From Micromonospora sp. WMMD961 (GTDB lineage Bacteria > Actinomycetota > Actinomycetes > Mycobacteriales > Micromonosporaceae), in NCBI RefSeq assembly GCF_029626145.1, contig NZ_JARUBJ010000002.1:6396501-6460500 (forward strand): DNA of 64,000 bases, read 5' to 3'. The notes beneath the pieces were generated by a model. The model saw only the letters and a program-made list of their open reading frames with translations, did no database searches and had not been told where the DNA came from. Shown in pieces: positions 26,496 through 34,289 of this stretch (its first letter is position 1; every line of letters starts with the position of its first letter). A program made the position numbers and the translations under genes.

Positions 26496-26996
26496 ATGCA
26501 ACCCGGTAACCCCGGCCAGGACCCGTACGGCCAGCAGCCCAACGACCCCACCGCGCCCCAGCCGCCGCAGAACCCGTACGGCCAGCCGCCGGCCGCCCCG
26601 TACGGTCAGCAGCCGACCTCCGGTCAGCCGTACGGTCAGCCGCAGCCGTACCAGGACCCGTACGGCCAGCAGCAGCCGCAGTACGGCGGCGGTCCGGCGT
26701 ACCCGAACGCCGGCTACCCGCAGGGTCAGGGGCAGAACAACACCCTCGGCCTGGTGGCGATGATCCTCGGTATCGCGTCGATCCCGCTGGCCTGCTGTCC
26801 CCTCCTGGGCATCCCGGTCGGCATCGGAGGCGCGGTGACCGGCTACCTGGGCCGGCAGAAGGCGGCACAGGGGCAGGCGAGCAACGCCGGTCAGGCCAAG
26901 GCCGGGCTGATCTGTGGTGCGGTCGGCGTCGCGCTCGGCATCATCTCGGTCATCCTGAGCGTCGCGCTGAACGTCGGCCTGCCGACCAACCCCTGA
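26496..26996 (+). CDS. DUF4190-like membrane protein with Pro/Gln/Tyr-rich N-terminus
   Basis: A 166-residue protein. Residues 1-80 are low-complexity repeats built on PYGQ (eight or more copies), presumably disordered and cytoplasmic. Two membrane helices follow, LGLVAMILGIASIPLACC and AGLICGAVGVALGIISVIL, separated by a loop with GRQKAAQGQ, as in DUF4190 proteins. AAGGAG lies 7 bases before the ATG. From memory, M. tuberculosis Rv0954, at the matching place, is also a proline-rich membrane protein. The function is unknown. Other actinobacterial proteins with such tails act near the cell pole or divisome, but that is only suggestive. Confidence 0.75.
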   Translation: MQPGNPGQDPYGQQPNDPTAPQPPQNPYGQPPAAPYGQQPTSGQPYGQPQPYQDPYGQQQPQYGGGPAYPNAGYPQGQGQNNTLGLVAMILGIASIPLACCPLLGIPVGIGGAVTGYLGRQKAAQGQASNAGQAKAGLICGAVGVALGIISVILSVALNVGLPTNP

Positions 26997-27012
26997 CGGA
27001 TCCCGCAGCTAC

Positions 27013-27043
27013 GGGGCGTTCCGGACTCCGTCCGGGGCGCCCC
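27013..27043. terminator. Bidirectional terminator hairpin
   Basis: GGGGCG-TT-CCGGAC-TCC-GTCCGG-GG-CGCCCC: two 6-bp stems with a symmetric internal loop, located between convergent stops. Confidence 0.6.
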
Positions 27044-27051
27044 AGGCTCGT

Positions 27052-28341
27052 CTACTGGGCGGGTGAGCGGGTGAGCGCTCGGGTGCCGGCGGCGCCGAGC
27101 AGTGCGCCGACCGCGATGACGACAGCCGCCACCGCACCGACCTGCCAGCCCACCGGCCCGACCTGCGCCAGCCGACCGGCGCCCAACGGCCCACCGGAAA
27201 CCGCGGCGACCAGACCGAGCAGCACACCGGCCACCGGGCCGGCCAGCGCCGCCGGCGCCAACACCTCCGCCCAGCGTTGCGGGGCGCGCTCCGGCCCGGC
27301 CAGTCGGGCCACCCGGCGGGCGAGCAGCCAACCCGCGACCATCCCGGCCAGCACCGGCACCGCGAGCAACAAGGCGCCGAAGCCGTCCACCGGGCCGCGC
27401 GGCAGGCCGGCGAGCAGAGGCACCGCCGGCAACGCGCCGACCGACACCTCGCTGGTACGAACCGCGGTGTCGGTGCCGACCGCGAAGCCTGGCCCGAGCA
27501 GATAGCTGGCGGACCAGATCGCCGCGTTCGGCGCGTACGCGACACTGACCAGGGTGATCCCGGCCTGACCGGCGACCCCCGTCCGGTACGCCCCGATCAT
27601 GTCCGCCGCGTCGCCGCCTCCGGTGGCCACCGCCAGGCCCGCCGCACCGGCACCCGCGCCGAGCAACAGCAGCCCCGCCACCAGGCCGGTGCGAACGCCG
27701 TCCCGGACCGGGCCGGGCATCCGGGCGGCGAGCACCCGGGTCACCGCGGTGATCCGGGTGGCGCCGACCAGCGCGGCGAGTGTGCCGACCACCGCGAACG
27801 TGGCACCCGCCCGGATCGGGGACACCTCCGCCCCACCGGCGCCGACCAGCACCGCCGCGAGCGCACCGAACAGCGCGTACGCGATGCCGACCGCGCCCGC
27901 GGCGAGCAGCGCGCGGCGCGGTGAGCGGGTGTCCCGCGCGCCGATCGCGCGGCTGACGTGCACACCGGCCCGGCTGAGCCGCCAGAGGACGAGCACTGTC
28001 AACGCCAGCGGGGCGAGCCCGAGCGGACCGGCGTCGGTGTGCAGCGGCACCCCGTGGCCGAGCAGCCAACCGGCCAGCGCCGTACGCAGGGTGCTGGCCA
28101 GGGTGGTCGAGTCGGTGCCGAGCTGGACCAGACCGAGCACGACGGCGACCGGGAGGTAGGAGGTGAGGGCGGCCCCTCCCGCCGCCACCCCGGCGGCGAC
28201 GGGCAGCGGTGCGCGTCCGCGTGGCGACCCGCCGGGGCGGGGCGCGGGCACCCGGCGGGCCGGCGTGGCACGGTCGAGCGGCCGGTCGCCGGCGCGCACA
28301 CCGCCGGGACGGCTGGGACGGTCAGGGGTGACGGGGGACAT
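27052..28341 (-). CDS. DUF6350 multi-pass membrane protein (PerM-like)
   Basis: A 429-residue protein with a basic, proline-rich N-terminus of about 50 residues and roughly ten to twelve predicted membrane helices. I assign it to DUF6350, the family of M. tuberculosis PerM (Rv0955), because of overall pattern and location next to purN-purH and sucCD, as in that species. PerM is described as a cell-division-linked membrane protein needed in persistence. The start at 28341 (MSPVTPDR) is preferred over the longer frame from 28407, which would add a non-conserved leader. It is separated from purN by the DUF4190-like gene on the other strand. Confidence 0.72.
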   Translation of the reverse strand: MSPVTPDRPSRPGGVRAGDRPLDRATPARRVPAPRPGGSPRGRAPLPVAAGVAAGGAALTSYLPVAVVLGLVQLGTDSTTLASTLRTALAGWLLGHGVPLHTDAGPLGLAPLALTVLVLWRLSRAGVHVSRAIGARDTRSPRRALLAAGAVGIAYALFGALAAVLVGAGGAEVSPIRAGATFAVVGTLAALVGATRITAVTRVLAARMPGPVRDGVRTGLVAGLLLLGAGAGAAGLAVATGGGDAADMIGAYRTGVAGQAGITLVSVAYAPNAAIWSASYLLGPGFAVGTDTAVRTSEVSVGALPAVPLLAGLPRGPVDGFGALLLAVPVLAGMVAGWLLARRVARLAGPERAPQRWAEVLAPAALAGPVAGVLLGLVAAVSGGPLGAGRLAQVGPVGWQVGAVAAVVIAVGALLGAAGTRALTRSPAQ

Positions 28342-28676
28342 CCGCTCTACTCTGGCACGTCGCGCGGGCGGTGGCAGTCCGTTAACCCCTCCCGGGGCGC
28401 GTTTCATAAGGGCGGTCAGGTCGAGGCGGCGTCCGGGCGGTGATCCGGGAAGGCCCCGCGGGCGGCGACGGGCGTGTGTGCGTCGGGCACGCGGGTGGGT
28501 GTTCCGCGCGCTTACTGTCGTTGCAGCACCTGGGGCGGCGAGTTCACCGAAGCGGCGCCCAGGTCACCCGGCGCGGTCTAGCCTCGGCCCAGAGGGGGCG
28601 CGAGTCGCCGCCACCCGGGTCGGGCGCCGGTCGCGGCCCGGGTCGGTACGCCGCCCACGACCGCCCGGAGGAAGCC
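28342..28676. other. Divergent intergenic region
   Basis: A 335-base gap between the DUF6350 gene and the small DUF4190-like gene. TAGCCT at 28579-28584 is a possible -10 box for the plus-strand gene, but would leave a 90-base leader. No RNA motif or repeat is recognised. Confidence 0.35.
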
Positions 28677-28949
28677 GTGACGACCGCATACCCGCCGCCC
28701 CCACCCCCGCCGCCACCGGCCCGGGGACGGGACCGGACGACCCTCTGGGGCGTGCTCGGCATCGTGTTGGGTCTGATCTGCTGCGGCATCCTCGGGATCG
28801 TCTTCGGCTATCTGTCCATCCGCGACGCCCGGCGCTACGGGCAGTCGTCGGTGCTCGGCTACCTCGCCATCGTGTTCGGCGTGATCAACATCATCGGTGG
28901 CTCGATCCTGCGACTCACCGGCAACTACCCGTTCTGGAACAACGACTGA
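28677..28949 (+). CDS. Small DUF4190-like membrane protein with poly-proline tract
   Basis: A 90-residue protein starting at GTG 28677, 4 bases after GGAGGA. The N-terminus contains nine consecutive prolines, which should require elongation factor P for translation. Two membrane helices follow, LWGVLGIVLGLICCGILGIV and VLGYLAIVFGVINIIGGSIL, with the short loop SIRDARRYGQ between. It resembles a minimal version of the 166-residue protein at 26496. The longer open frame from 28440 is not supported, as its residues look non-coding. Function unknown. Confidence 0.7.
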   Translation: MTTAYPPPPPPPPPARGRDRTTLWGVLGIVLGLICCGILGIVFGYLSIRDARRYGQSSVLGYLAIVFGVINIIGGSILRLTGNYPFWNND

Positions 28950-28971
28950 GCAGCGCAGAGCGCACGCGCGC

Positions 28972-29008
28972 CGAAGGGGGCCGACCGGTTCCGGTCGACC
29001 CCCCTTCG
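28972..29008. terminator. Bidirectional terminator hairpin before sucD
   Basis: CGAAGGGGG and CGACCGG pair with CCGGTCG and CCCCCTTCG around a TT loop, with a small asymmetric bulge. It sits between convergent stops. Confidence 0.65.
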
Positions 29009-29024
29009 ATGTTGCCCTTCCGGC

Positions 29025-29912
29025 TCAGCTGCCGGACATGATCTCCCGCATCAGCTTCGCGGTCTCGGTCGGCGTCTTGCCGACCTTGACGCCGACCGCC
29101 TCCAGCGCCGCCTGCTTCGCCTCGGCGGTGCCGGCCGAACCGGAGATGATCGCCCCGGCGTGACCCATGGTCTTGCCGGGCGGCGCGGTGAAGCCGGCGA
29201 TGTAGCCGACCACCGGCTTGGTGACGTTCGCCTTGATGAACTCGGCGGCCCGCTCCTCGGCGTCGCCACCGATCTCACCGATCATCACGATGGCGTCGGT
29301 CTCCGGGTCGGCCTCGAACGCCGCGAGGGCGTCGATGTGGGTGGTCCCGATGATCGGGTCACCGCCGATGCCGACGCAGGTGGAGAAGCCGATGTCGCGC
29401 AGCTCGTACATCATCTGGTAGGTCAGCGTGCCGCTCTTGCTGACCAGGCCGATCCGGCCGGAGCCGGTGATGTCGGCCGGGATGATGCCGGCGTTGGACG
29501 CGCCCGGCGAGGCGATGCCCGGGCAGTTCGGCCCGATGATCCGGGTCCGCTCGCCCTGCGACACGTTGTACGCCCAGAACGCCGCGGTGTCGTGCACCGG
29601 CACGCCCTCGGTGATCACCACAGCCAGCGGGATCGCGGCGTCGATCGCCTCGACCACCGCGGCCTTGGTGAACTGCGGCGGCACGAAGATGACGGTGACG
29701 TCAGCCCCGGTCTCGGCCATCGCGTCCGCGACGGAAGCGAAGACCGGCAGCTCGGTGCCGTCGAAGTCGACCTTCTGACCCGCCTTGCGCGGGTTGACGC
29801 CGCCCACCACGTTGGTGCCGGCGGCGAGCATCCGCCGGGTGTGCTTGGAACCCTCGGAACCGGTCATCCCCTGGACGATGACCTTCGAGTCCTTGGTCAG
29901 CCAGATAGCCAT
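29025..29912 (-). CDS. sucD: Succinate-CoA ligase, alpha subunit
   Basis: The 295-residue alpha subunit of succinyl-CoA synthetase carries CoA-binding VQGMTGSEGSKHTRRM, IGPNCPGIASPG, and the phosphorylated His in MGHAGAIISG. The enzyme interconverts succinyl-CoA and succinate with substrate-level phosphorylation. The start (MAIWLTKD) lies 2 bases after the sucC stop, so the pair is an operon. A hairpin terminates it. Methylmalonyl-type metabolism represented by the B12-binding gene upstream would feed succinyl-CoA here. Confidence 0.96.
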   Translation of the reverse strand: MAIWLTKDSKVIVQGMTGSEGSKHTRRMLAAGTNVVGGVNPRKAGQKVDFDGTELPVFASVADAMAETGADVTVIFVPPQFTKAAVVEAIDAAIPLAVVITEGVPVHDTAAFWAYNVSQGERTRIIGPNCPGIASPGASNAGIIPADITGSGRIGLVSKSGTLTYQMMYELRDIGFSTCVGIGGDPIIGTTHIDALAAFEADPETDAIVMIGEIGGDAEERAAEFIKANVTKPVVGYIAGFTAPPGKTMGHAGAIISGSAGTAEAKQAALEAVGVKVGKTPTETAKLMREIMSGS

Positions 29913-29914
29913 GA

Positions 29915-31093
29915 TCAGACCCCCGCAGCTGCCAGCTCGGCGGCCCGCTCGGCCGCGCCGTCCATGGTGTCCACCCGCTGCACGAGCGGGTTGTTCGCGC
30001 TGTCCAGGATCGCCCGGCCAGCCTCCGCGTTGTTGCCGTCCAGACGGACGACGAGCGGCTTGCTGACCTGCTCGCCGCGCTGCTCCAGCAGGGCCAGCGC
30101 CTGGATGATGCCGTTCGCCACCTCGTCGCAGGCGGTGATGCCGCCGAAGACGTTGACGAAGACACTCTTCACGGCCGGGTCGGAGAGCACGATCTCCAAA
30201 CCGTTCGCCATCACCGCGGCGCTCGCGCCGCCGCCGATGTCGAGGAAGTTGGCCGGCTTGACGTTGCCGTGCCGCTCGCCGGCGTACGCGACCACGTCGA
30301 GGGTCGACATGACCAGACCCGCGCCGTTGCCGATGATGCCGACCTCGCCGTCGAGCTTGACGTAGTTGAGGTCCTTCGCTTTGGCGGCCTGCTCCAGCGG
30401 GTCCACCGCGGCCTGGTCGACAAGCGCCTCGTGGTCCGGGTGCCGGAACGCCGCGTTCTCGTCCAGACTGATCTTGGCGTCGAGCAGCAGCATCCGGCCG
30501 TCGCCGTTCTTGGCCAGCGGGTTGACCTCGACCAGGGTGGCGTCCTCGGCGACGAACGCCTGCCACAGGCCGACGGCGATCTCGACCACCTGGTCGGCGA
30601 CCTCGGCCAGGAAGCCGGCGGCGGTCACGATCTCGCGGGCCTTGGCCTCGTCCACGCCCTTCACGGCGTCGATCGGGGCCTTGACGACCTTGTCGGGGGT
30701 ATCGGCGGCGACCTGCTCGATGTCCATGCCGCCGGCGACGCTGGCGATGCAGAGGAAGGTGCGGTTCGCCCGGTCGAGCAGGTACGAGAAGTAGTACTCC
30801 TCGGCCACGTCCGCGGTCACCGTGATCATGACCTTGTGGACGGTGTGACCCTTGATGTCCATGCCGAGGATGTCGGTGGCGCGGGCCACCGTCTCCTCGG
30901 CGCCCTCGGCCAGCTTGACGCCGCCGGCCTTACCTCGGCCGCCGACCTTCACCTGCGCCTTGACGACCACGCGACCGCCGAGGCGTTCGGCGATCGCACG
31001 GGCCTCTTCCGGGGTAGTGGCGACGCCGCCGGCCAGCACGGGCAAGCCGTGCCGCTCGAACAGGTCCCGCCCCTGGTACTCGTACAGGTCCAC
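29915..31093 (-). CDS. sucC: Succinate-CoA ligase, beta subunit
   Basis: The 392-residue beta subunit has an ATP-grasp domain (about residues 1-240, with VVVKAQVKVGGRGKAGGVK and FVAEDATLVEVNPLA) and a C-terminal ligase domain with LDIGGGASA and NVFGGITACDEVA. The start is GTG at 31093 (MDLYEYQG). It is the first gene of sucCD, in the standard order. Confidence 0.96.
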   Translation of the reverse strand: MDLYEYQGRDLFERHGLPVLAGGVATTPEEARAIAERLGGRVVVKAQVKVGGRGKAGGVKLAEGAEETVARATDILGMDIKGHTVHKVMITVTADVAEEYYFSYLLDRANRTFLCIASVAGGMDIEQVAADTPDKVVKAPIDAVKGVDEAKAREIVTAAGFLAEVADQVVEIAVGLWQAFVAEDATLVEVNPLAKNGDGRMLLLDAKISLDENAAFRHPDHEALVDQAAVDPLEQAAKAKDLNYVKLDGEVGIIGNGAGLVMSTLDVVAYAGERHGNVKPANFLDIGGGASAAVMANGLEIVLSDPAVKSVFVNVFGGITACDEVANGIIQALALLEQRGEQVSKPLVVRLDGNNAEAGRAILDSANNPLVQRVDTMDGAAERAAELAAAGV

Positions 31094-31525
31094 GTTTGCG
31101 CGTCCCGTCCCGTCTCCGCGGCGCGCCGTCGCGCCGCCACCAGCGTTCAGAAAACAGTTTGACGCCTGTCATCACTCGAAACAGGCCATTGGCCGCAGCC
31201 TAGCGAGGTCGGCACCGCCGGCAACCGAGCGGGTGTGCGGTGTGCGGTAATGCACAACCGGACATCCGGCGGGGCTGCTTTCGGCTCACGACGCCGGCGT
31301 CATCCACCGTCCGGGCGATGTTGTCCGGCTTGCGTAACCCCGCCGTGGGGGCGTCGTTGAGTCAGGTGTCGGAGCGCTGAACAGCGCGATGACGGGAGAC
31401 GGCCGATGCCCTGTCGGTCGAGGGGTGGCGGCGGGGCATCGTGCATAGAGGGGCCGGACGTGTGAGGGGTGCGTCCGGCCCCTCCCCCGTGCCCAGATCC
31501 GGTCGTCGCAGCGGATCGGTACGCC
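31094..31525. other. Intergenic region upstream of sucC
   Basis: The 432-base gap between tandem minus-strand genes carries the sucCD promoter region at one end and the terminator of the B12-binding gene at the other. TTTGACGCC around 31157 is AT-richer. No riboswitch or repeat is seen. Confidence 0.35.
31448..31484 (-). terminator. Terminator hairpin of the B12-binding gene
   Basis: A perfect 13-bp stem, GAGGGGCCGGACG with its complement, and an 11-base loop, 42 bases beyond the stop codon. Confidence 0.6.
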
Positions 31526-31930
31526 TCAGGAAACCGGCTGTGCGACGTTCTCTCGGACCCACTCGACAATCGCCTGAGTGGTGGCGCCCGGAGTGAAGAT
31601 CTTTGCGACGCCCAGCTTCTCCAACTCGGGAATGTCGCCGTTCGGAATGATGCCGCCGCCGAACACGACGATGTCGCGGGCGTCCCGCTCACCGAGCAGT
31701 TCCAGCACCCGCCGGAAGAGCGTCATGTGCGCGCCGGAGAGGACGGACAGGCCGACCGCGTCGGCGTCCTCCTGGATCGCGGTCTCCACGATCTGCTCGG
31801 GGGTCTGGTGCAGGCCGGTGTAGACGACCTCCATCCCGGCATCCCGTAGGGCACGCGCGACGACCTTCGCGCCCCGGTCATGGCCGTCCAGACCGGGCTT
31901 GGCGACGACGACCCGGATACGAGAGCTCAT
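31526..31930 (-). CDS. Stand-alone B12-binding subunit of an acyl-CoA mutase (IcmB/McmB-C-terminal-like)
   Basis: The 134-residue protein is a complete adenosylcobalamin-binding Rossmann domain. It has the base-off motif KPGLDGHDRGAK (Asp-x-His-x-x-Gly with the cobalt-ligating His), VGLSVLSGAHMTLF and VFGGGIIP for the nucleotide tail. Length and sequence resemble IcmB, the small subunit of isobutyryl-CoA mutase of Streptomyces. The large catalytic subunit is not in the window. The start (MSSRIRVV) follows AAAGGTG. Its position next to sucCD is sensible, since methylmalonyl-CoA mutase output is succinyl-CoA. Confidence 0.85.
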   Translation of the reverse strand: MSSRIRVVVAKPGLDGHDRGAKVVARALRDAGMEVVYTGLHQTPEQIVETAIQEDADAVGLSVLSGAHMTLFRRVLELLGERDARDIVVFGGGIIPNGDIPELEKLGVAKIFTPGATTQAIVEWVRENVAQPVS

Positions 31931-32089
31931 CAGCGCACACCTTTCACCGGCTTGACCGCCTTCACCTGAACGAACGGTAACCCGACGGACCCGGCCCGGG
32001 AAATCCGGGCCGGAAAGCCGGCTCGGTTGCCGGTCACCGCCCGCGCAGCCACTCCCCGCGCAGGCCCACAGCCCGGAGAGGATCGCCGT

Positions 32090-32154
32090 GGCGGTCCGGC
32101 ACTGCGGCAGCGGCGGTCCGGCACTGCGGCAGCGGCGGCCCGGCACTGCGGCAG
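32090..32154 (+). repeat. Three tandem copies of a 22-bp unit
   Basis: Units at 32090-32111, 32112-32133 and 32134-32154 share GGCGG(T/C)CCGGCACTGCGG and following CAG. Each contains GCACTGC. They lie in the 501-base divergent gap between the B12-binding gene and the first M23 gene, 160 bases from the former. Either a minisatellite or an array of protein sites. Confidence 0.8.
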
Positions 32155-32269
32155 TCAAGTCGGACGAGTCCGCCGGATCGGTCACGCTCGGCGACGAACG
32201 GGCAGCATCGAGGGCACCGTTTGGCGTCGCGATGCGTGACAATAATGGACGCAAACGGACAGAACGACA

Positions 32270-32282
32270 CGCCAATTTGGCG
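32270..32282. promoter_or_regulatory. CGCCAA-T-TTGGCG palindrome in divergent gap
   Basis: A perfect 6-1-6 dyad in an AT-richer stretch (32236-32300) that is the likely promoter zone for the plus-strand M23 gene. Candidate operator. The rest of the gap, 31931-32431, shows the 22-bp repeats and no recognised riboswitch. Confidence 0.4.
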
Positions 32283-32431
32283 CTCTAGCTTGTGACTCGC
32301 CTGGTGGTTGGCTAACGTGTCCACGGTTGTCATCAGGTCCATGGACGGGTGACGACGCGGTCAGCGGACGTTCACTGGAGCTCCACGAACGCCCACCGGC
32401 CGCCTCGGAACCCCGACAACGGAGGGTGTGC

Positions 32432-33139
32432 GTGCGCCAGCGCCTGTCGTCTGAACCCGATCGATATCGCGGTCGTCGCCGTGTGCCCACCCCGCCGCGC
32501 AGCCGTTACGCCGCTGTCGTCACCACCGCGTTCGTGGGGGCCGGCATCGTCGCCCTCGGCGCGAGCGCCCTGCCGGACGCCAAGGACGTCAGCCCGACGG
32601 TGCTCGACGAGCTCAAGCAGGCGTCGGTCACCAGCCAGGACGCCGCGGCCCGCGCGGACAACGCCGACCGCGCCTCCCGCGACAGCCGCAGCGAGGACAG
32701 CGCCGAGCCCGAGGTCTGGCTGCTGCCACTGCAGGGCTACGACTTCAACTCCCCCTACGGGATGCGCTGGGGCAAGCTGCACACCGGTGTGGACCTGGTC
32801 GCGCCCGAGGGCACTCCCTACGTGGCGATCCACGACGGGCTGGTCACCAAGGCCGGCTGGTTCGGCGGGTATGGCAACGCCGTCATCGTGCAGCACGCCG
32901 ACGGCAGTGAGGCCATCTACGGCCACTCCTCAGCGGTGAGCGTGAAGGAAGGCCAGCAGATCAAGGCCGGCGACCAGCTCGGCCTGGTGGGCCAGACGGG
33001 TCACGCCTACGGCACCCACCTGCACCTGGAGATCCATGTCAAGGGCGAGCCGGTCGACCCGGTCCCCTACCTCCAGGAGCGCGGAGTGGACATCAAGCTG
33101 CAAGTCGAGGCAATTTACAGCGAGGTAGCCGCGTCCTGA
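32432..33139 (+). CDS. M23 family (LytM-type) metallopeptidase, membrane-anchored
   Basis: The 235-residue protein has a short cytoplasmic N-terminus, one membrane helix (AAVVTTAFVGAGIVALGA), an Ala/Asp/Arg-rich linker and a C-terminal M23 peptidase domain. Zinc ligands are intact: His and Asp in KLHTGVDLVAP and HLHLEIH; IYGHSSAV supplies the further conserved His. It should cleave peptidoglycan cross-bridges outside the cell or control such cleavage. GGAGG with a 6-base spacer selects the GTG at 32432; the longer frame from 32327 is unlikely. M. tuberculosis has an M23 gene (Rv0950c) at this place beside uvrD1. Confidence 0.86.
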   Translation: MRQRLSSEPDRYRGRRRVPTPPRSRYAAVVTTAFVGAGIVALGASALPDAKDVSPTVLDELKQASVTSQDAAARADNADRASRDSRSEDSAEPEVWLLPLQGYDFNSPYGMRWGKLHTGVDLVAPEGTPYVAIHDGLVTKAGWFGGYGNAVIVQHADGSEAIYGHSSAVSVKEGQQIKAGDQLGLVGQTGHAYGTHLHLEIHVKGEPVDPVPYLQERGVDIKLQVEAIYSEVAAS

Positions 33140-33158
33140 CGCTGCGTACCGACCGATG

Positions 33159-33190
33159 ACCGCCCGGATCTTTCGATCTGGGCGGTTTTT
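33159..33190 (+). terminator. Rho-independent terminator
   Basis: ACCGCCCGGATC-TTTC-GATCTGGGCGGT, with one G-U pair, followed directly by TTTT. It is the only hairpin here with a classical U-tract. Confidence 0.85.
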
Positions 33191-33412
33191 CGTTGCCCAC
33201 GTCCGGTGGATGTGTGCCGAGTCACCACCGCGACTGTGACCGGCGACACTCCAGCTCATGATCACTTTTCCGGATATAGCACCCCAGAGCGGGTCATACG
33301 TGGGCAGTCATCATGTTGTCCGTCGCCGCTGATCCGGTCCCCGCGCCTGCCCCACCTCGGCCCGACACCAGTATTTCGAGGTCAAGTGCCCCCTCGACTG
33401 TGAAGGTCCGCC

Positions 33413-34183
33413 GTGCAGGAAGACAGCCCCGTCCAGAACGAGACCACCCCGGACACCGCCTCGACCGAGCGACCGCAACGCGCCCGCCGGCGGAACCGTC
33501 TCATCGTGCTCGGCGCCGCCGCACTGGTGGCCCTCGGCCTCGGTGGCGTCGCCGTCGCCACCACCGGCAGCGACCGCCCGGCACCTGCCGCCGTCTCCCT
33601 CGACTCGCAGTCCCGAGCCGACGCCGCCAGCCGGGCGGACCGCTCCGCCCGCGAGTCGAGCACACCGGTCGCCCCCTCGGCCAGCCCGACGGCGAGTCCG
33701 TCGGCGGCCAGCGCCAGCCCGACACCGACGAAGACGGCCACCGCGAAGGCCAAGCCGAAGCCGAAGAACACCACCAAGCCCACCCCCGCCTGGGTCGACC
33801 CGATGCCGGGCGCTGCCGTCACGTCCTGCTACGGGCCGCGCTGGGGCACCCTGCACGCCGGTATCGACCTGGCGCTGCCCTCCGGTGCGCCGATCCACGC
33901 CGCAGCCGCCGGCACCGTGACGCAGGCCGGTGACGTCTCCGACGGGTACGGGAACTCCGTCTTCATCGACCACGGCAACGGCTACCTGACCCACTACGCC
34001 CACCAGAGCCGGATCGCGGTCACCGTCGGTCAGAAGGTGAAGGCCGGCCAGGTCATCGGCTACGAGGGCGCGACCGGCGACGCCACCGGCCCGCACCTGC
34101 ACTTCGAGGTGCACCAGGGCATGTGGAACCAGATCGACCCGGCCCCGTTCATGCGGGCCCGTGGCGTCGACCTGGGCTGCTGA
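33413..34183 (+). CDS. M23 family metallopeptidase, second copy, with Pro/Lys-rich linker
   Basis: A 256-residue paralogue of the preceding gene. A cytoplasmic basic N-terminus, one membrane helix (LIVLGAAALVALGLGGVAVA), then a long Ser/Ala/Pro/Thr linker and a KAKPKPK stretch suited to crossing or binding the cell wall, then the M23 domain with LHAGIDLALP, THYAHQS and HLHFEVH. All zinc ligands are present. GAAGG lies 6 bases before the GTG start. The linker motif SRADAASRADRSARESS echoes the ADNADRASRDSRSEDS of the first copy, so the two arose by duplication. Confidence 0.86.
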   Translation: MQEDSPVQNETTPDTASTERPQRARRRNRLIVLGAAALVALGLGGVAVATTGSDRPAPAAVSLDSQSRADAASRADRSARESSTPVAPSASPTASPSAASASPTPTKTATAKAKPKPKNTTKPTPAWVDPMPGAAVTSCYGPRWGTLHAGIDLALPSGAPIHAAAAGTVTQAGDVSDGYGNSVFIDHGNGYLTHYAHQSRIAVTVGQKVKAGQVIGYEGATGDATGPHLHFEVHQGMWNQIDPAPFMRARGVDLGC

Positions 34184-34217
34184 CCCGACATCCCTGCGCG
34201 ATCCGGAGCAACATCAA

Positions 34218-34257
34218 GGAAAGAGTGGCCTCAGGCACCGCTGAGACCACTCTTTCC
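34218..34257. terminator. Bidirectional terminator between M23 and pcrA
   Basis: A 17-bp stem, GGAAAGAGTGG(C)CTCAG with CTGAG(A)CCACTCTTTCC, and a 6-base loop. The single mismatch is C-A on the plus RNA but a G-U pair on the minus RNA, so it is stronger for pcrA. Confidence 0.7.
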
Positions 34258-34289
34258 CTGATTTAGTGCGATCTTGGAGCGCGACCGGG

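Noticed and set aside
28440..28676. Longer start for the small DUF4190-like protein
   Set aside because: GTG 28677 has GGAGGA at good spacing, and upstream residues are low-quality GC-rich translation.
32155..32431. ydaO-type (c-di-AMP) riboswitch before the M23 gene
   Set aside because: M23 genes are often controlled so in actinobacteria, but I could not find the conserved core.
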